Positions 58,701 through 64,000 of a DNA stretch of 64,000 nucleotides are shown one piece after another; position 1 is the stretch's first letter, and every line of letters starts with the position of its first letter. A program made the position numbers and the translations under genes. The notes beneath the pieces are model-generated. The model saw only the letters and a program-made list of their open reading frames with translations. It searched no databases and had not been told where the DNA came from. Source of the stretch: Crambe crambe. Lineage: Eukaryota; Porifera; Demospongiae; Poecilosclerida; Crambeidae. The stretch is from NCBI GenBank assembly GCA_963924555.1, contig OZ004586.1, positions 1,984,001-2,048,000 on the forward strand. Direction: 5' to 3'.

Positions 58701-61700
58701 CTTTCTCTTTCTCACAGCCACTCTGCCGTTTCTTTTTCACCAGACCCTCAGCTGCTGAACCAGAACTTTCACTCTGGTAGAGAACACTTTGAAGGAGAGG
58801 AACTTCATATGCGGTGCAGACGGGAGTCTTGATTTTCAGGAATATGTGGCTTGGTGGGTGGACAATTTCAGAGGAAACTTCACAGGTCTCACAAAGGTCA
58901 TAGTCGGGACAATTCCTGCAGTCATGAAGATAAATTTGAACAGCTCATCATCTTAAAGAAGTAAGGGAAATCATTAAGGGAGAGCCCCTATACTTAGTCC
59001 TAGTCTAACTCAGACATAAATCATTACTCAAAACTCACCCACACTTGTATCTGACCCCCACAACAAAGTTCTGGCAGCTGTCGCAGATGACATTGTAATG
59101 GATTTGATTAGATGACAAAGGAACAGGTGGTGCTGGTTTAGCCCGTGGAACTTCTTCCTTTTTTCCTCCTTCCATTGTCTGAAGTCTGGCATGAAGTTGA
59201 TCGATGTACTGATTCTCGATTGCCTGGGGCTTCCTCTCTGCAAGACGTACCTTCTTGGGAGCAGGGTATGCAGGGAGATCAGGGGGGCTGGTTTTCACAG
59301 AGTTGGCAAAGGCATGGAAAGACTCCACATACTTGTTGGGCGATGGGGGCTGGGGGGGGCGAGCAAGTTTAAAAAACCAATGAGGACTCACCTCTCTATT
59401 TAACCCCCACCCTCCCAAAACTCACTATTACACAAACTACTGTCTACTCTTATTATGATGATGATGATAACAGGGTTCTCCCCAGGATTTACTGAAGGCA
59501 TAGGGGCAAGACCATGATCACCATAAAAGGATGCCCAACGACTTCAAGATGGCTCCTAACTGGTATGGAGAGAGAAGCTAGCCATACTGACTCCATTATA
59601 CAAATAGTAAGGCATAGGGGGAAGAACTGAAGGCAGTGGCCCACTATGCCTCGGGAAAACCCTGTGATAGTACACCATACTATACCTTAGAGAATTTTTC
59701 ATGCACGATGTCGACATGCTTCTTCTCTTCTCCCATGGCCTTGGCTAGCTCCGCATAGTGTCCCCTCGGCATATTTGGGGAACGCTGGTGACTGGCATGG
59801 GAGGGAGGGTACTTGATCTCTCTGGGAAGGGGGAGTTCCAAGGACGAGTCTATCAGAACATAACTATCCGTTGGAGTACCAGCAGGCTGGATGAAAAGAT
59901 GAGAGGAGATATATATATATATTTTTTCCAGACATAGATTGTTGCCCCCACCGCATTATCTCTTATATAAACATAAGCCCTCAGCTATTAAAGAACTAAG
60001 AATACCTTCTCCATGGGTCCACTCGTAGTTGCTTGATTTGACAATTTCATATGAAGGCCATCCACGTAAGGATTACAACTCTGCATTATTTATTAATGGT
60101 GCAATCATTACCAATCCTGTTGGGAGAGGATCTTACAAACCTTTCCAGACACTTTGAAATGGAGGGTGCCTCCCAATTTCCTGCCAACTTCGATTGCTGC
60201 CTTGAATTCATCTGCAAAAATAATATATATAAATTGAAAATTCAATTAAGCCTCTCTCATCCAAATATGAGGGAATCCCTTTAATCAAGATACCCAAAAA
60301 AAACGAGAGACTCTCCTTCCAATATAAATACCTTATCAAGGTACATTTTTTGTGATGACTGCCTTGTAGTTTGACTAATAGCTCGAATCAAAACACATTC
60401 CAATGCACCAAGAATGTAAACAGTCCATCATAAGTATTACATATGTATTAACAAAGTGCATCTTTGTGTGTTACAGGTCATACAAGTGCTAGCTAAAACT
60501 ATCTGTCATGTCATACTAGCAGATGCTCAAGTGACTAATACAATATTCATAACTATAATATTATTATACAGCATGTAATAAGTCATAGCAACTACTGTAG
60601 ATTTCAGGATGGTTGTCCATAAGGAATGAGAAATAGGTAGTGGCTTACAAGGACCTAAGAAACCCGATCCTTTTATGTCCTATTCAATCCATGCAGTTGT
60701 GTAAACCATAGGACAAACTGTATCCACCTATTCCCCTAACCTTTCTGACAACCAACCTGAAATCTACAGTACACATCTGCCATTGGAGATGAATAAGTTT
60801 TTTATGTAGCACACAATGAGAATCACTGTTGCTACAAGTGTATACATGGCTCCAATAATAATGCTTTTAAGTGTATTTAAGCTTCCCACATATATTAAGT
60901 CACATGATGTTACGTACACTATTATGATCTAAGTATGGGCTCATAGTCACACAACCTAGGAACTAAGTTGGAGTGCACAGTACATAATTAGAACAGAGTG
61001 ACTCAGTCCATTACAAAGTCTGCTGATCAATAGTGACTGGGCACATTCTTAAAACTTAAAAGGTGACTGAGTGTTATTACGCTCAATTCATGGCAAGGGG
61101 AGCCAGCCAGCTTGGGAGAAAACATGGCCTTGATTGATCAGTCATCTCAGAACTAACACTATTGAAATGCCTGAAAGACTAGCCTAAACTGTCAAAATAT
61201 GTGACATCAGGACTATGACCCTTCCTAAATGAAATGGCTAATGATCTGTACACTTGTGTCCTGTTTTGTAATTTTCTCGTGTGATTAGGCAAGCATAACA
61301 CTATAACACTAATTTTCATTCAATGCTGACCTTCTGAAGAATATTAATTATTACGCCAACCATTGCATACCCTGTGAATCCACAGATATATAATCATTGT
61401 CTTCATCTAGGTACTTCACTTGTACATCACTTAACTCGAACTCTTTCTGGAGCTACACAGAGAGAAAGGAAACATTATAAATCTCTCAGAAATTGCCAAA
61501 ATCTCTGGCATAAGATCCTTAAAACGACATTAAATGGTTTACCATCACCAACTCTGCCAAGAAAATAAATCCTTACTACTACAAACAAGAAGCTTTAGCT
61601 TCCTGCGGTACACAGACAGGGCTGAAAGCCTTGAAACCCTTTGCACACTAACTTACCCACATCTTAGCTCTAGTTACCGTGACGCTTGTGTACTGAAAAG

Positions 61701-62100
61701 AGTGTCACATATGGAATGAGCAATTCCAGCATTACAGGGGATGACGAAAACAATTATAAAGGAAAGGAATTTTTTATCACTTTAACAAACTGCAGATGAA
61801 AAGGAAAGGAATTTTATCACTCTGCAGTGACACTACCACAAGTAGTTACCACCTCTAAGCACATACCTTGCTTTTCATGACCTGCCAGGTGAATCTTTCC
61901 AAGCATAAATCCACCATATCCAACTGGATGGTTTTCCCTCCATATTCAGCCTCGATAATGAACTGGTTGGGATCTTTGACGCCATTCATGGGCCCAGAAA
62001 TACAGGCTAGTTTCTTCCACACTACCATAGTCGGATGGTGGCGCCGTTTGGGGGCAGGAGGTGGTGAGCGCCTTACGGTAAATGTTGTTTGTTCTGTCAT
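55771..62100 (-). CDS. NBR1: Selective autophagy receptor NBR1
   Basis: NBR1 bridges ubiquitinated cargo and the autophagosome membrane protein LC3/GABARAP. Domain order matches the family. A PB1 domain is split over exons at 61870-62100, about 61375-61452 and 60132-60210 (FIIEAEYGGKTIQLD, QVKYLDEDNDYISV). A ZZ zinc finger crosses the junction near 59035 and 58920 (YNVICDSCQNFVVGVRYKCG, NCPDYDLCETCE). A His-rich linker and a basic coiled coil (58440-58740) follow, then the four-tryptophan NBR1 domain (GWIVTNSGTKKWKH, EWRLVHKGSTYFGPRLW; 57660-58270). An LC3-interacting motif DSDFVMIIPDCF (about 57295-57320) aligns with the SEDYIIILPECF region of human NBR1. A C-terminal UBA (MGFADRALNTRLLEKYNNN) ends at 55771. 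No break was seen. Confidence 0.94.
56049..56195 (+). mobile_element. Pogo-like MITE, decayed
   Basis: Recognisable from TTGGAACCTCCAATAGAGGAC to AAAGGTTACACTG in an NBR1 intron. The ends are mutated relative to the better copies. Confidence 0.6.
60215..61370. other. Long NBR1 intron inside the PB1 domain
   Basis: AT-rich, no exon or named element recognised. It separates the second and third coding segments of the PB1 domain. Confidence 0.5.
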
Positions 62101-62456
62101 TTCTACCGATTTCTTGAACGAGGGGAAGAACTTAACTCGTTTTGAAAGGCTCGAAGAACCACAAGCACAGTTTCTCGGTATTAAATGAGAGATCCCCCAG
62201 AGGCCGTATGGGGAAAGTTGAACCCCACAGAATTGCGGAGAACAATTTTGTTTACTTCAGCTTTCAGCTTGCAATTTTTAGTAACGTTCTTGATTACGTC
62301 TTTAATCTTTTGGAACGAAATGAATAAGCGTTCGCGTCTCATTCCTAAACCGGGCATGAAATCCGGTCGATCTACGTGGCGGCGCGGCATCTCTTTCATG
62401 TTCAGCTGTGCTGCAAAGCTGACGTCCGGCCGGATCTATCTGTGAAAGAAAAGAAA
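62101..62456. promoter_or_regulatory. Divergent NBR1/DNAJB11 promoter region
   Basis: The two genes start 356 bp apart on opposite strands. The interval is richer in G and C than its surroundings (for example GGCGGCGCGGCATC near 62378 and CGTCCGGCCGGATC near 62422), as in many housekeeping promoters. No TATA box is obvious. A 260-nt open frame here on each strand has no coding character. Confidence 0.5.
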
Positions 62457-63252
62457 ATGCAATTAAACTGGCTATCAGCGAGAAGAGGATTGTTGTTACT
62501 CTTTCTATGGAGTTACTTACTAGTATCATCATTTGCAGGGTGAGCTAAACTCAGTTGTATTAGATGAGAGTAGATGTATTTAAGTTCCAAATAATGCCCA
62601 GCATGAGATTAATTAATGGGATCTGCACTCTATTCCACTAATATAGGAGGGACTTCTATAAAATACTAGGGGTGAATAGAGATGCCACCACAAGCCAGAT
62701 AAAGAAGGCCTATCGCAAATTGGCCGTCAAATATCATCCCGACAAAAACCCAGATGATGAGAGCGCCGTGGAAAGGTTCCATGATATCAACGAAGCATAT
62801 GAGGTGTTGCAAGATGATGAGAAGAGAAAGATCTTTGACCAGCATGGGGAGGAAGGCATCAAGAACCACAATAAGAATCAAGGGGGAGGTGGAGGATTCA
62901 GGTGATTTTGCATAGTTTCATTCTGGTTCCAATGTCTGTCCTGGGTCATAAGGAGTGTATTAAGCTCAGGGCTATATTTAGCCCTCAATGATTTCATATC
63001 GGTTCCAATAATTTGTCCCGGAGTGTATTATAGCTCAGGCCAGTTTAGCCCTCAACGATTTCACAATATCTGTCCTGGAGTGTATTTTAGCTCAGGCCAA
63101 ATTTAGCTTCCCAGAAAGTTTCATACTGGTTCTAAGATCTGTCCCAGGTTACAAGGAGGGTATTTTTTTTTTGTGGGATTTATGAGAAACTGAATCCTGG
63201 GTTGGTAACCACAGTTTGGGAGAGATCCCATAATATCCCTGGAGTATATAAT

Positions 63253-63337
<85 letters not shown>

Positions 63338-63980
63338 CCTTTTTTGGTAATTTTGGCTTCCACTTTGGGGGCGGTGAAAGTGGCCCCAGGGAGATTCCCC
63401 GAGGGGGCACAATCACCATGGACTTTGAAGTGTCACTAGAAGACCTGTACAAAGGTACCTTCATTGAACTGGCACGTTTCAAAGCTGTTCCAAAACCAGC
63501 TTCCGGTACTCGGCAGTGCAATTGTAGAACAGAAATGAGGACAATACAAGTTGGACCAGGTAGATTTCAGGTAAGGGGTCATCACAGTCGTGAGTATAAT
63601 GTTTATTCTTTGTCATGTGCTTTTGCAGATGTCTCCTGAGCAAGTGTGCGAGGAATGTCCTAATGTGAAGTAAGTATAGTGCCTTCTAGATGCACACTGC
63701 ATTTGCAGTGCCAGTTTTTATTTTTTGCTAAAATTAATTAGAAATTTGCTATAATCTTATCACTCGTGTGATAATTACACCATAGATATGTATTGGAAGA
63801 GAAAATATTAGAAATAGAGATTGAGCCAGGGATGAGAGATGGTTACAACTACCCCTTCATTGCAGAAGGTAACGAATATTTCTAATTATGGGAATTTGAT
63901 TTAAATTTTTTTTCTTTTGTAGGTGAACCACACACTGATGGTGAACCTGGTGACCTCATTTTAATTATAAAAACACAAAA
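62457..63980 (+). CDS. DNAJB11: ER co-chaperone DNAJB11 (ERdj3), 5' part
   Basis: A soluble ER-lumen J-protein that stimulates BiP and helps fold or degrade secretory proteins. Exons: 62457-62539 (signal peptide, [17 protein letters not shown]), 62647-62901 (J domain: RDFYKILGV, then YHPDKNPDD with the HPD triad), 63336-63570, 63629-63669, 63786-63868 and 63923-63980, then off the right edge. Phases join cleanly. After the Gly/Phe region ([12 protein letters not shown]) comes the substrate-binding domain with [15 protein letters not shown], the CNCRTEMRT and CEECPNVK cysteines typical of this subfamily, and VGPGRFQ. The next segments ([21 protein letters not shown]) also match. The C-terminal third is outside the window. 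Confidence 0.95.
63254..63334 (+). repeat. (CT)n microsatellite serving as polypyrimidine tract
   Basis: About 40 CT units run directly into the CAG acceptor of DNAJB11 exon 3, which starts at 63336. The repeat therefore supplies the whole polypyrimidine tract. Confidence 0.95.
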
Positions 63981-64000
63981 GTAAGTGAATTTTTGCATTG

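Noticed and set aside
62185..62532. ORFs in the NBR1/DNAJB11 spacer as separate genes
   Set aside because: Both strands are open by chance in a GC-richer promoter region; neither frame has a recognisable domain, and the DNAJB11 start codon at 62457 lies within.
1..64000. CRISPR array, operon or bacterial system
   Set aside because: The intron-rich genes, splice signals and animal gene families show this is eukaryotic nuclear DNA; the tandem arrays lack unique spacers.

Overview
This 64 kb window looks like animal nuclear DNA from a demosponge, with a haplosclerid such as Amphimedon the likeliest source. That placement is an inference from three things: AT-rich DNA full of short GCTA/TAGC words, compact genes with many small introns, and a tandem array of GABA-B-type receptors next to an animal gene set (SMPD1, NBR1, DNAJB11, a cytosolic sulfotransferase). 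No database search was possible.

Layout, left to right. From 1 to 44454 the minus strand carries five tandem class C (GABA-B-like) GPCR genes, called R1 to R5. R1 (4587 leftwards) loses its last exons off the left edge. R2 is 5290-11664, R3 17431-24878, R4 25105-32700 and R5 37329-44454. All share one plan of about 16-17 exons: signal peptide, bilobed Venus-flytrap domain, seven membrane helices and a C-terminal coiled coil. R1 and R2 come from a direct segmental duplication of about 7.06 kb (1-5092 matches 7059-14575). R2 carries a 1-bp deletion in exon 3 and R4 a 1-bp insertion in exon 2, both in homopolymers.

A second gene type starts head-to-head with R2, only 92 bp away: a plus-strand secreted/multi-pass membrane protein (11757-16060). 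Its second coding exon is split by a 2375-bp foldback-like transposon (12071-14445) that has a perfect 9-bp target duplication and long inverted arms built of 10-bp tandem units. Downstream, the reading frame also breaks at an A8 run. A truncated 5' copy of the same gene (4704-5092) lies next to R1. Between R4 and R5 sit an intronless sulfotransferase (35741-36613, plus) and a doubtful two-exon small secreted protein (33723-34050, minus).

From 44673 to 52323 there are three tandem paralogues (minus) of a three-exon family with an N-terminal ubiquitin-like fold and armadillo-like helices. I do not recognise its function. The right end holds single-copy housekeeping genes: acid sphingomyelinase SMPD1 (52446-55551, minus), the selective-autophagy receptor NBR1 (55771-62100, minus) and, divergently, the ER co-chaperone DNAJB11 (62457 to the right edge, plus).

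Introns and spacers are rich in small inverted-repeat elements: a pogo-like family with CAGTGGAACCTCC ends, a CAGGCCTGTAGCCAG family, a 483-bp element with 9-bp target duplications, a 126-bp GC-rich palindrome, minisatellites, and a 95-bp piece of large-subunit rRNA inserted in one duplicated copy only. Exon boundaries were read by eye from splice signals and frame. For the ubiquitin-like trio the spliced lengths are exact multiples of three; for the receptors most boundaries are good to a few bases.
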